NCBI RefSeq assembly: GCF_900101755.1 | Contig: NZ_FNAE01000007.1 | Span: forward strand, 62,001-126,000 | Length of the DNA stretch: 64,000 nt | Direction: 5' to 3' | Origin: Ectopseudomonas alcaliphila | GTDB lineage: Bacteria; Pseudomonadota; Gammaproteobacteria; Pseudomonadales; Pseudomonadaceae | Shown: one piece after another, positions 55,864 to 63,931 of the stretch | Position numbering within the stretch: the first letter of the stretch is position 1 | How the letters are laid out: each line of letters starts with the position of its first letter | Position numbers and translations under genes: made by a program | The notes under the pieces: generated by a model | What the model was told of the DNA's origin: nothing | The model's input: the letters and a program-made list of their open reading frames with translations, nothing else | The model's database searches: none

Positions 55864-57099
55864 CTACTGCACCGCGCGCCGCGCCATCCGACGCCGATAT
55901 TGGCGAGTACGAAAGAGGTCTTTCACCTGCTGCGTCATCAGCGCCCACAAGGGTGATACACCGGGCTGGGCATCTCGGCCCTGGCTGAGCTTGTGCAGCT
56001 GATACTTGACCACTGCCATATTGGCCAGCGAGGCCAGCACCTTGTTCTTCCAGGTTATAGGTGGCAGCTGGGGTGCGCTGCCGAGGCCAAGCTGCCAGTC
56101 ACGTGGCAGGTTCGGGTCGATGGCCAGGGCCGTGCCGATGCCGACCATCTCGATGCCGCTGTCCAGCACTTCTTGTGCAACCGGTGCACGACGGATGCCA
56201 CCGGTGACCATGATCGGCATGCTCGCCACCGTTCGAATCTCGCGGGCGAATTCCAGAAAAAAGGCTTCGCGCGCCAAGGTGCGGCCATCGCGGGCCTGAC
56301 CCTGCATGGCTGGCGCCTCGTAGCTGCCGCCGGACACCTCGATCAGATCCACATCCAGCCCATTGAGCAGGCGTACCACCTGCTGTGCGTCTTCGGTGCT
56401 GAAACCGCCGCGCTGGAAGTCCGCCGAGTTGAGCTTGACCGCCACGGCGAAGCCCGGAGCTACCGCGGCACGCACCGCCTTGACGATCTCCAGCAGCAGG
56501 CGCGCGCGGTTTTCCAGCGCGCCGCCCCATTGGTCGTTGCGCTGGTTGGTCAGTGGCGACAAGAACTGGCTGAGCAGGTAGCCATGGGCGGCGTGGATCT
56601 GCACTCCGCTGAAGCCGGCTCGTTCGCCCAGGCGAGCGGTGTGGGTGAAGCGTTCGATCACTTCCTGAATCACTGCCGGAGGCATCTCCTGCGGCGTGGC
56701 GAAACGCTTGGACAGATTGCCCAGCTCCAGCGCTACTGATGAAGGCGCCCAGGTTGGCTGGCCCAGGTTGGACTGCATCTGCCGGCCGGGATGGTTGATC
56801 TGCAGCCAGAATTGCGCGCCGTTGGCGCGGCCGATACGGGCCCAGCGCTCGAACCTGGCTAGTTGCGCGTCATCTTCCAGCACCACGCCACCGGGCCCGG
56901 TCATGGCGCGGCTGTCCACCATCACGTTACCGGAGATCAGCAGGCCGGCGCCGCCCTCGGCCCAGGCCTGGTAGAGGCGCATCAGGTGCTCGGACGGTGC
57001 GTGTTCGGCATCCGCCATGTTCTCTTCCATCGCCGCCTTGGCAATGCGGTTTGGGATGATCGAGCCATTAGGCAGGGCAAGGGGATCGAACAGGGTCAT
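55864..57099 (-). CDS. NADH:flavin oxidoreductase / Old Yellow Enzyme family
   Basis: 411 residues. The FMN TIM-barrel signature is seen in PNRIAKAAMEENMAD, AQFWLQINHPGRQ, GFSGVQIHAAHGYLLSQFLSPLTNQRNDQWGG, in parts, and MVTGGIRR. No [4Fe-4S] cysteine cluster or second dinucleotide domain is visible, so it is a single-domain OYE-like ene-reductase rather than a dienoyl-CoA reductase. It would reduce alpha,beta-unsaturated electrophiles with NAD(P)H. Its promoter has a MerR-type 19-bp spacer (57128-57158), and GAGGAA precedes its ATG by 6 bases. The merR gene is directly upstream. Confidence 0.9.
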   Translation of the reverse strand: MTLFDPLALPNGSIIPNRIAKAAMEENMADAEHAPSEHLMRLYQAWAEGGAGLLISGNVMVDSRAMTGPGGVVLEDDAQLARFERWARIGRANGAQFWLQINHPGRQMQSNLGQPTWAPSSVALELGNLSKRFATPQEMPPAVIQEVIERFTHTARLGERAGFSGVQIHAAHGYLLSQFLSPLTNQRNDQWGGALENRARLLLEIVKAVRAAVAPGFAVAVKLNSADFQRGGFSTEDAQQVVRLLNGLDVDLIEVSGGSYEAPAMQGQARDGRTLAREAFFLEFAREIRTVASMPIMVTGGIRRAPVAQEVLDSGIEMVGIGTALAIDPNLPRDWQLGLGSAPQLPPITWKNKVLASLANMAVVKYQLHKLSQGRDAQPGVSPLWALMTQQVKDLFRTRQYRRRMARRAVQ

Positions 57100-57127
57100 G
57101 GGCGCTTCCTCGGTTTAACCTGGAGCG

Positions 57128-57158
57128 ACCTTAACTTTAAAGTTCACTTTAATGTCAA
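57128..57158 (-). promoter_or_regulatory. MerR-type promoter of the flavin reductase
   Basis: On the minus strand: a perfect -35 TTGACA (57153-57158), a 19-base spacer (57134-57152), then TAAGGT as -10 (57128-57133). The spacer contains the dyad TTAAAGT-GA-ACTTTAA. An over-long 19-base spacer around a dyad is the hallmark of promoters activated by DNA distortion by MerR proteins. The motif TTAAAGTTAA here recurs upstream of merR. Confidence 0.8.
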
Positions 57159-57249
57159 TCGACATTCCTGGCCGTAAACGCCTCGAGTCTGTATGCGGCC
57201 GGGTGTCGTGCAGGTGTGGTGCGCAGTGTGTTCGGAGGTCGAAGCAGTA

Positions 57250-57702
57250 TCAGATGCGGCTACGGATTTTGCCGGTGCGTTTGGGGGCTTCGCTCGGTTC
57301 GCCCAGGTTCATCTTCGACAACACTCGCTTGGCGTTGGTGGCGCAATCGATATCGTCCGGTTTGCTTTCGATCTCGTCGATCAGCGCCAGCAGGTGCGCC
57401 TTGCTCTGCGCCAGGCGCTGCTGCAGCGCCTCGATGTCTTTCACCTTGGCCTGCAGGGTATCGAGCAGCTTGCCGTGTTCCCACTGCGCCAGATCCTGTG
57501 GCAGCAGCGTGCGCAGTTCGTCCAGGCTGAAACCGGCTTGCTGGGCCGTGGTGATCAGGTTGAGCACCAGAACGGCTTCTTCCGGGTAGCTGCGATAGCC
57601 ATTGGCCTGACGCTGCACCAGCTTGAGCAGACCGATACTTTCGTAGAAACGAATGCGTGAGGCTGCAAGGCCCGTACGCTGCGCCAGTTCGCCGATCTTC
57701 AT
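57250..57702 (-). CDS. MerR-family transcriptional regulator
   Basis: 150 residues. The winged HTH is KIGELAQRTGLAASRIRFYESIGLL (residues 2-26, in parts), with the GYRSYPEEAVLVLNLI wing. A coiled-coil dimer helix runs over about residues 80-112 (HGKLLDTLQAKVKDIEALQQRL). Only one cysteine (in DDIDCATNA) follows, so it is not a classical metal or SoxR-type protein. It most likely responds to an organic electrophile or redox signal. It is 150 bp upstream of the OYE gene on the same strand. Confidence 0.9.
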   Translation of the reverse strand: MKIGELAQRTGLAASRIRFYESIGLLKLVQRQANGYRSYPEEAVLVLNLITTAQQAGFSLDELRTLLPQDLAQWEHGKLLDTLQAKVKDIEALQQRLAQSKAHLLALIDEIESKPDDIDCATNAKRVLSKMNLGEPSEAPKRTGKIRSRI

Positions 57703-57738
57703 CTACGTGTCTCACCGTGCCAGGAGCGTTCTGGGCTC

Positions 57739-57756
57739 AAGGTTAACTTTAACCTT
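57739..57756. promoter_or_regulatory. Dyad upstream of merR
   Basis: AAGGTTAA-CT-TTAACCTT is an 8-2-8 perfect inverted repeat, 37-54 bp upstream of the merR start. It contains TTAACTTTAA, the same 10-mer as at 57131-57140 in the OYE promoter, suggesting that MerR binds both places and autoregulates. Confidence 0.65.
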
Positions 57757-57860
57757 TGGCTTTAGCCATGAGGCTGCAACACTGCCATAGCGTCTATGCT
57801 TGCCGAGCCACCCTGATCAGAGTCGCCCTTGAACAGCATTCAGTCCCGCAGGTTGAGCCC

Positions 57861-58610
57861 GTGAAGCACTCGACACTTATCGCCGCGCTGCTTTGCCTGC
57901 TGTTTGGTGCGCTTGCCAGAGCCGAGACGTACCAGCTCGTCACCGAGGAGTGGGCGCCTTACAACTACAGTGAGGACGGCCGCATCACCGGTATGGCCAC
58001 GGACGTGGTGCGGGCGATCATGGCGCTGACCGGTGACGATTTCGAGATCAGGTTGAGACCGAGCATGCGTGCCACTCGCACGCTGCGTACCCAGCCCAGA
58101 ACCATCATGTTCTCGATGTTCCGTACCCCTGAGCGCGAGCTGTTGTACAAATGGGTCGGGCCCATCGCGGAGGAGTCCATCTACCCTTATCAGTTGGCCA
58201 CTGCCGTGCAGCCGATCAATACGCTCGAGCAATTGCTGCACGCTCCACGCATTACTACCCGGCACGCAGGGCTGGTGCCTACCATGCTGCAGTCGCTGGG
58301 TTTCAACAACCTCGACAAGAGCGCGACGGAGAGCCCGCAGCTCTATCGCATGTTGCTGGCCGGGCGTACCGAAATCATCATCGGCGACACCGACGCGGGA
58401 GTGGCTTACTACAGCCGCCAACTGGGCATAGCGCCTGGCACCTTGCGGCGAATTCCCATCGAGCTGTACCGCTCTTCGCTTTACATCGCCTTCAGTCTCG
58501 ACAGCGACGACGCGCTTGTCGCCACCTGGGCCGCCGCTCTCGAACAACTGCGCACAACGGGCGAGTTGGAGCGTATGCAGAGCCGTTATCGACAACCCGC
58601 CAGACCGTAA
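57861..58610 (+). CDS. Periplasmic substrate-binding protein (family 3 type)
   Basis: 249 residues from the GTG at 57861, which opens a signal peptide (KHSTLIAALLCLLFGALARA, then ETYQL). The longer frame upstream starts in the merR promoter. The mature protein shows the polar amino acid type binding fold: EWAPYNYSEDGRITGMATDVVRAIM, in parts, and later LAGRTEIIIGDTDAGVAYYS. No ABC permease or ATPase genes accompany it, so it may be an orphan that feeds a distant transporter or a sensor. The ligand is unknown. Confidence 0.85.
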   Translation: MKHSTLIAALLCLLFGALARAETYQLVTEEWAPYNYSEDGRITGMATDVVRAIMALTGDDFEIRLRPSMRATRTLRTQPRTIMFSMFRTPERELLYKWVGPIAEESIYPYQLATAVQPINTLEQLLHAPRITTRHAGLVPTMLQSLGFNNLDKSATESPQLYRMLLAGRTEIIIGDTDAGVAYYSRQLGIAPGTLRRIPIELYRSSLYIAFSLDSDDALVATWAAALEQLRTTGELERMQSRYRQPARP

Positions 58611-58986
58611 GCAGAGGGGAGGCGTGCGACGACGCGACAACTGCGGTGAAAGTAGCGAGGCGTATTGCCGGGATTTGTCCTAAGCTCGGAAACAGGAACA
58701 CCTGTATCGAAAGAAGCCCGGCTGCCTGCCCACAGGCAGGCATACCGGGCCGTCACCGAAGGGTGCTGCCCAAGATTGAGAATTACCGGTGCCGAACGTT
58801 TCCTGGAAGCGTTCGGCACCGGCGGCTAGACCGGGTCGATGTGTTGTCGGTAATGGAGTGTGCCGGCAACTGACCGGGTTGGGGGACTCGATTGACAGGA
58901 GGCCAATGGAACGGGCCACGGCTCCGGTTCCTGCGTGCACCTGCAAGGTCCTTTGACGTCATCACACGTTCTCGGTAGGTGCCCTT
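58611..58986. other. 376-bp gap before the chemoreceptor, with two strong hairpins
   Basis: No supported gene. Hairpin A (58716-58750) pairs GCCCGG with CCGGGC and TGCCTGCC with GGCAGGCA around a CACA loop. Hairpin B (58786-58822) is a perfect 13-bp stem CCGGTGCCGAACG / CGTTCGGCACCGG with an 11-base loop. Neither is followed by a U-tract. Hairpin A may end the binding-protein transcript. The stretch between them has no motif I recognise. Confidence 0.55.
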
Positions 58987-60642
58987 ATGCAATCTCGCTC
59001 CCCTCGCTTCTCCACTCGCGGCCTTCTCTACGCCAGTTATGGTTGCCTTCTGGTCCTGATGCTGCTGATCGCCGGCGTCTCTCTTTACAACCTGGCGGCC
59101 GCTGACCGGGAGTTCTCCGACTACATCAATGGTGTCGAGGCCCGCGCCCGCCTGGCCAGCCACGTCAGTGACACGGTCAAGGACAGAGCCATCGCCCTGC
59201 GTAACCTCGCCCTCAACGCCGAGCCGGCAGCGCGAGGGCAGCATCGGGCGGCCATCGCTGCTTACGAGAAGGATGTGGTCGACAGCCTGGCTGCGCTGCG
59301 CGATGCAATGCTCACGCAAAAGGATGTTTCGGCAACGGGACGTGAGCTGCTCGCCCGCATCGAACAAGTCGAGGCGCGCTACAGCCCGGTGGCTCACACC
59401 ATCGCCGAGCATCTGTTCAACGGTGAAGATGCGCAAGCCATGCGCATGGTCAGTGAGCAATGCACGCCGCTGCTCGAAGAGCTGACACGGGTGATCGACG
59501 AGTACCTGGTTCATACCACCGAGGTGGCCGATCAGCGCGTCGTTGACAACGAGGCCCAATACGAGCGGCAGCGTAATATTCTGGTGCTGATTACCGCGCT
59601 CAGTTTCGTACTCGCCGCCGTGCTCGGCCACATGATCAGTCGCCATCTCCTGAAGGCGCTGGGCGCCGAGCCGAGCGATCTCAACCAGATCGCCCAGCGG
59701 GTGGCCGAAGGCGACCTGCGCAATATGGAAAGCGCCGTTAATTCTGCGGAAAACAGCGTGCTCGCCGCCCTGCAGCGTATGCAGCAGAACCTGCGCCAGG
59801 TTACCCAGGATATCGACAACACGTCGCGTACCGTGGCGCATTCCAGTCAGGAGCTTAGCGAGTCGAGTATGCACAACGCCGCCAGCGTGGCCAACGCCCA
59901 GCGTGAAGTGGAACAGATCGTTACTGCCGTGCATGAAATGGCCGCAACGGTGCAGGACGTGGCGCGCAGTGCGGAATCCGCAGCCCAGGCCGCCAGCGAA
60001 GCGGACGAAGCCGCCCTGCAAAGCCAGCGCAAGGCCGGCCATGCGGTGAGCCTGATCGGTGAACTGGCCAAAGTGATCGATAACTCCAGCGAAGCCATGG
60101 GGCGCCTGAAAGCCGAGAGCAGCAACATCGGTAGTGTCCTCGACGTCATCAAGTCGGTAGCTGATCAGACCAACCTGCTGGCACTCAACGCTGCTATTGA
60201 AGCGGCCCGAGCTGGTGAGGCCGGACGTGGCTTTGCCGTGGTGGCGGACGAAGTTCGCAGCTTGGCCAGGCGTACTCAGGAAGCCACCACCGAAATTGAG
60301 GGGCTGATCGCCAGCCTGCAGAGAATTGCTGACGAGACTTCGTCTTACATGCAGCGCTGCCAGGGCTCCAGTGAGCAGTCGGTCTCCGGTGTGTCCGAGG
60401 CGGGAGAGGCAGTGGCGCGGATCGTCGCCATGATTGAGCGCATCAACGGTATGAACCAGCAAATCGCTACCGCTTCGGAACAACAGAGTGCGGTGGCCGA
60501 ACAGATCAGCCGCGGCATCATCTCGGTTCGCGACAGCACGGAGCAGTCGGCCTCCGCTTTCCAGAGCACACAGCAGGAGAGCGAAAACCTGGCTCGCACT
60601 AGCGAGGCACTGCGCGAAAACATCTCGCGTTTTCGTCTGTAG
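58987..60642 (+). CDS. Methyl-accepting chemotaxis protein
   Basis: 551 residues. Two membrane helices (about 13-36 and 196-217) flank a periplasmic sensor of roughly 160 residues that looks like a four-helix bundle (REFSDYINGVEARARLASHV). A HAMP domain follows (about 218-270), then the signalling hairpin with DQTNLLALNAAIEAARAGEA and GRGFAVVADEVRSLA near residue 393. No C-terminal CheR-tethering pentapeptide is seen (it ends ENISRFRL). The ligand is not predictable; the upstream orphan binding protein is a possible partner. Confidence 0.93.
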   Translation: MQSRSPRFSTRGLLYASYGCLLVLMLLIAGVSLYNLAAADREFSDYINGVEARARLASHVSDTVKDRAIALRNLALNAEPAARGQHRAAIAAYEKDVVDSLAALRDAMLTQKDVSATGRELLARIEQVEARYSPVAHTIAEHLFNGEDAQAMRMVSEQCTPLLEELTRVIDEYLVHTTEVADQRVVDNEAQYERQRNILVLITALSFVLAAVLGHMISRHLLKALGAEPSDLNQIAQRVAEGDLRNMESAVNSAENSVLAALQRMQQNLRQVTQDIDNTSRTVAHSSQELSESSMHNAASVANAQREVEQIVTAVHEMAATVQDVARSAESAAQAASEADEAALQSQRKAGHAVSLIGELAKVIDNSSEAMGRLKAESSNIGSVLDVIKSVADQTNLLALNAAIEAARAGEAGRGFAVVADEVRSLARRTQEATTEIEGLIASLQRIADETSSYMQRCQGSSEQSVSGVSEAGEAVARIVAMIERINGMNQQIATASEQQSAVAEQISRGIISVRDSTEQSASAFQSTQQESENLARTSEALRENISRFRL

Positions 60643-61034
60643 GGAGACGCCTGGCGTCCTGCACAGGACGCCCGTCGACAAGGAGCATGTCATTGCTTCT
60701 CGCGTGGCCGAGACGGCTAACGCGTGCTGTCGATTCTCAATGAACAGCTCTCAACCAAGGTCCCGAAAGTGGCGCTGCGTCAGATCGAGGTGCGTCGTCT
60801 GATGCTCGGTGAAGACGCATCGGCGAGCCGTGCGGTATTCGTTGTGGGCTACCAGAGCGTTTCGTAGTTCAGTCGTGAGCATTGCCGCCTGTACTGCCCG
60901 GCCAGGGAGGCGGCCTGCCAGGGGATGTACAAGCAGTCCCATAAGCTTTGCCGACAGCCCGTACTCAGACTGAATACAATGGGCGCCTGATCATTCCGGG
61001 CCATGAACATGGCTGCAGCGAACAAGGACACCCA
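60643..61034. other. 392-bp gap after the chemoreceptor
   Basis: An 8-bp hairpin GGCGTCCT-GCAC-AGGACGCC (60653-60672) follows the chemoreceptor stop and may terminate it. Beyond it lies a possible gene remnant (60676-60867) described separately. The final 160 bases before the next gene show only its ribosome site (AAGGA at 61024). Confidence 0.5.
60676..60867 (+). pseudogene. Possible frameshifted gene remnant
   Basis: Two short frames read like protein and join with a shift near 60724. The first gives DKEHVIASRVAETANA. The second, from a GTG at 60724, gives VLSILNEQLSTKVPKVALRQ, then IEVRRLMLGEDASASRAVFV and VGYQSVS before TAG. No ribosome site is present and I do not recognise the family. 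It may be the end of a decayed gene or chance. Confidence 0.35.
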
Positions 61035-61520
61035 ATGCCTTCCCCCGACAAACAGAAGAAGCGCGCCCAGCGTGCCAAGACCAAGGCCAAGCAGAACCGC
61101 ATGGGTAAGCCCAAGCCTCAGGCCAATGTCGTCCATCCGATTCTGGCCAACCCGCTGGTCAACGAGCCGTTCGATGATGTCGAGCTCGACTTGAGCACCT
61201 TCGATTTCAAGGACATCGAAGAAAACGGTTTCGACCCGGCGCATTTCGACGACTTGTTCCAGGCGATGAAGGCTGGGGAGAGCATCAGTCTGCTCGCCAT
61301 GTGCCTGATATTCCTGCAGTACCCGGTACTGGAACTGGTGGTCGCCGAGGAGTCGGAAGACGCTGCCACCGATTTCATGATGGGCTTGCTGATCGTCTAT
61401 CGCGCCATCTTCCACGAGGAAGACGAAGACGCCGCCGTGGCCTGGATCGGCAGCGACGCCTTCCAGAACGCCTATAACGAAGCGTCGCTGATCCTGCAGA
61501 AGAAGAACGCCCACGCCTGA
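61035..61520 (+). CDS. Conserved-looking acidic protein of unknown function
   Basis: 161 residues from the ATG at 61035 with AAGGA 6 bases upstream; the longer frame from 60948 lacks a site. The N-terminus is strikingly basic (DKQKKRAQRAKTKAKQNRMG, about residues 4-24) and could bind nucleic acid. The rest is acidic (FDDVELDLSTFDFKDIEENG and FHEEDEDAAVAWIG) and helical. A hydrophobic stretch (SLLAMCLIFLQYPVLELVV) sits mid-way. I do not recognise a named family. It ends 13 bases from a convergent VOC protein gene. Confidence 0.75.
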   Translation: MPSPDKQKKRAQRAKTKAKQNRMGKPKPQANVVHPILANPLVNEPFDDVELDLSTFDFKDIEENGFDPAHFDDLFQAMKAGESISLLAMCLIFLQYPVLELVVAEESEDAATDFMMGLLIVYRAIFHEEDEDAAVAWIGSDAFQNAYNEASLILQKKNAHA

Positions 61521-61533
61521 TCCGCCACGCCTA

Positions 61534-62013
61534 TCAGCCCTTGAGCGCCGCCTCTATCCTGGCGATATCGATCTTGCTCATGGTCATCATCGCCTCGAAG
61601 GCGCGCTTGGCCGCAGCGCGGTCGGGGCTGGTGATGGCGGCGCTGAGGATGCGCGGGGTGATCTGCCAGGAAATGCCCCATTTGTCCTTGCACCAGCCGC
61701 ATTCACTGGCCTGGCCGCCGTGGTCGATGATCGCGTGCCACAGGCGGTCCGTCTCGGCCTGGTCGTCGGTGGCGACCTGGAAGGAGAACGCCTCGTTGTG
61801 TTGAAACGCCGGGCCGCCATTGAGGCCCAGGCAGGGGATGCCCATCACGTTGAATTCCACCGTCAGCACATCGCCCTGCTGGCCGCTGGGATAGTCGCCG
61901 GGCGCGTGGTGTACCGCCAGCACGGCGCTGTCGGGAAAGGTCTCTGCATAGAAAGTCGCAGCCTCCAGCGCGTCGCGGTCGTACCAGAGGCAGATGGTGT
62001 TCTTGCTGGACAT
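61534..62013 (-). CDS. VOC family protein (PhnB/3-demethylubiquinone methyltransferase-like)
   Basis: 159 residues forming one VOC unit. The family features are NTICLWYDRDALEAATFYAE at the start, VLTVEFNVMGIPCLGLNGGP, HNEAFSFQVATDDQAE and CGWCKDKWGISWQITP. The name 3-demethylubiquinone methyltransferase is a historical label; most members have no proven activity. The start at 62013 has a GGAGACTC-like ribosome site on the minus strand. It stands alone. Confidence 0.88.
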   Translation of the reverse strand: MSSKNTICLWYDRDALEAATFYAETFPDSAVLAVHHAPGDYPSGQQGDVLTVEFNVMGIPCLGLNGGPAFQHNEAFSFQVATDDQAETDRLWHAIIDHGGQASECGWCKDKWGISWQITPRILSAAITSPDRAAAKRAFEAMMTMSKIDIARIEAALKG

Positions 62014-62092
62014 CCTGAGTCTCCTACCTTGGGTTGAAACTCAGGAGTCTAGACGGGGAGTGATGGGCCGGCTTGTTTTTGCCTGATCGCCC

Positions 62093-62893
62093 TTAAGGCT
62101 GCGTCTCTCTCATCCAGAACGTGGAGAACTGATCGAACGGATAGTGCTTGCCGTCGTAGCGGAGGGTCGTGCTGACCTTGCGTAGCACAGGTTCCTGCCG
62201 GCCAGCACGAACATGAGCGGTCACCACCAGGTCGGCGTAGCCATGGGCTTGCTTTGGCCCAAGGCCCAGCGTGAGGTTGGCCTGCTCCGATTGGAAGTCG
62301 CTGTCCATCACACAGGACGTGCCCTTTACCGTCGTCCACGCGTAAAGATAGGTGGAAAACACCGGTCTTAGCCGAGGCCCCTCCGGCACCACCAGCGTCA
62401 GCAGCTCGTTGAAGCCGGCATCCGGACAGCTCGCGCCGCGAGCGACACTGCGCACCAGCACGCCGAAGGCGCGAACGTCTGGCGCAAGGTGATAGCGCGC
62501 GGTATCCAGCCACAGGCTGCCTGCATCAATTTCCAGTGCGGCATCTTCCCCAAGGTAGTCGTCATAGCGTTCACGCAATTGCCCGCTCTGCGTGTCCACC
62601 TTCGCCACCAGCCACTTGAGGTCGCGTTCGCCCGCAGGCGTGGTGTCCCCAGCATCACGGTAAGCCAGGGTCACCACGGACAGCGTCGGATCATCCGGCC
62701 AGGGCTTGCAGGCAGCCGCCACCAATGACTCATCGCCGCGTTCGTGAGGGAGAGTCCAATCTTGCTGCCCCAACTGGGCGGCCAGTGAAGCCAGCAAGGC
62801 GTCGTCGCAAGGCTGTGGCTGGCGCGTATCGGCATGAGCGAGGGGGAGCAGGCAGAGCGCCAAGGCGGGGAAGATGCGATGGAAACGATCCAT
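62093..62893 (-). CDS. Exported hypothetical protein
   Basis: 266 residues with a clear signal peptide (cleavage after AHA, residue 21). The mature part has four cysteines (C29, C62, C156, C194), suggesting two disulfides in the periplasm. No known domain is recognised; phrases such as DAGSLWLDTARYHLAPDVRA and VSTTLRYDGKHYPFDQFSTF recall other exported Pseudomonas proteins of unknown function. It is followed by the VOC gene and not obviously in an operon. Confidence 0.78.
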   Translation of the reverse strand: MDRFHRIFPALALCLLPLAHADTRQPQPCDDALLASLAAQLGQQDWTLPHERGDESLVAAACKPWPDDPTLSVVTLAYRDAGDTTPAGERDLKWLVAKVDTQSGQLRERYDDYLGEDAALEIDAGSLWLDTARYHLAPDVRAFGVLVRSVARGASCPDAGFNELLTLVVPEGPRLRPVFSTYLYAWTTVKGTSCVMDSDFQSEQANLTLGLGPKQAHGYADLVVTAHVRAGRQEPVLRKVSTTLRYDGKHYPFDQFSTFWMRETQP

Positions 62894-62987
62894 GTGGGTG
62901 ATTCCTTGTTCGGCGCGATTTATCGGAGCGGAAACCGGAGAGTAGGGGGGCGTGACTTTACGCTGAAAGAACGGGAAGGGCTCTGTT

Positions 62988-63003
62988 GAATAGCCGGCTA
63001 TTC
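62988..63003. repeat. Perfect 16-bp palindrome
   Basis: GAATAGCCGGCTATTC, a fully symmetric palindrome, lies 85 bp from the end of the ModA-like gene in a 190-bp gap of clearly lower GC than the neighbours. It may be an operator or a scar; nothing else is recognisable there. Confidence 0.45.
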
Positions 63004-63082
63004 AGGAGTTGCTGCTATCGGCCAAAAAGCAGACGTCCATTCTGGGTTGTTAATAAATGATGATCGCTGACTATCGCCAGAG

Positions 63083-63916
63083 TTAATGGTTTGGAGTCCT
63101 CAAAAAAGGCGTAACAGATGCAATCTGCGACCTAATCGGACTGAACCCGAACTCATCCAGTGACTGCGCTGCTAGGGGGCTTTGCAGAAACCGGATTAAA
63201 GCCTCTGCGTCCTCGGCTCGCTGTGCATTGGCGGCCACTGCTGCAGCGATGATGTTCACACGCTGGACCTCATCCGGCAGCGGCCCGAGGATTTCGATCC
63301 CCGAAACCGCCAGCAACTCGCTCATTTGCTGCAAACCGACCTCCGCCTTGCCGTTCTGCAGCGCGTGGCCAACCAGTGAGGGGGCTTCGATCACCACCGT
63401 CTTCGCCTGCAGCTGTTCAGCGATGCCCATCTTAGGAAACAGTGAATTGACTGCATAAACGCCACTAACTCCGCTGGAAACCGCGACAGACTTTGCCGTC
63501 AGCAACGTACGCCGCAGCCCTTCGATGGTGGCGATATCCGGCCTGGGAGCACCGGTCCGTACCGCCAGACCCAAGTGTGAGGTAGCCAGGTCTTGCAGCG
63601 TTTCTGGGCGCGCATGACCTTGTTCGATCTGCTCATCCAGGGCTTCGCGGATCATCACGACTAGATCGGCCTTCTCTCCGTTTCTGAGGCGCACAGGCAG
63701 CGCATCGCGAGCATTTCCATAAGAGGCACCCCAGGAGAAGACCAATCGATCACCGCTCACCGCTTCAAACTCGGGTCCAATTTTCTCGAAGAGCGGCTTT
63801 AGTGCCGTGGAGGCCAATACGTGCAAGTCCGCAGCGCTGGCGCTGCCTGCCGCACATAGTAGTGCGAAGGTTCCGACGGCCACCATCGACTGTAAAATAC
63901 GCCTGATTCCTTGCAT
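63083..63916 (-). CDS. ModA-like periplasmic substrate-binding protein
   Basis: 277 residues with a signal peptide cleaved near ASA-AD (residue 28). The mature protein opens DLHVLASTALKPLFEKIGPE and has GEKADLVVMIREALDEQIEQ, the pattern of extracellular molybdate/oxyanion-like binding proteins. Classical ModB/ModC genes are not present within the window, so it may be an orphan of this group that binds another ligand. Its base composition is lower in GC than most of the window. A gene whose 3' end is at 63932 lies just upstream on the same strand. Confidence 0.85.
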   Translation of the reverse strand: MQGIRRILQSMVAVGTFALLCAAGSASAADLHVLASTALKPLFEKIGPEFEAVSGDRLVFSWGASYGNARDALPVRLRNGEKADLVVMIREALDEQIEQGHARPETLQDLATSHLGLAVRTGAPRPDIATIEGLRRTLLTAKSVAVSSGVSGVYAVNSLFPKMGIAEQLQAKTVVIEAPSLVGHALQNGKAEVGLQQMSELLAVSGIEILGPLPDEVQRVNIIAAAVAANAQRAEDAEALIRFLQSPLAAQSLDEFGFSPIRSQIASVTPFLRTPNH

Positions 63917-63931
63917 CTACAGGATCTCCTT

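Noticed and set aside
58783..60693. 636-codon minus-strand frame over the chemoreceptor
   Set aside because: Antisense to a complete MCP with a conserved signalling hairpin; no own motifs.
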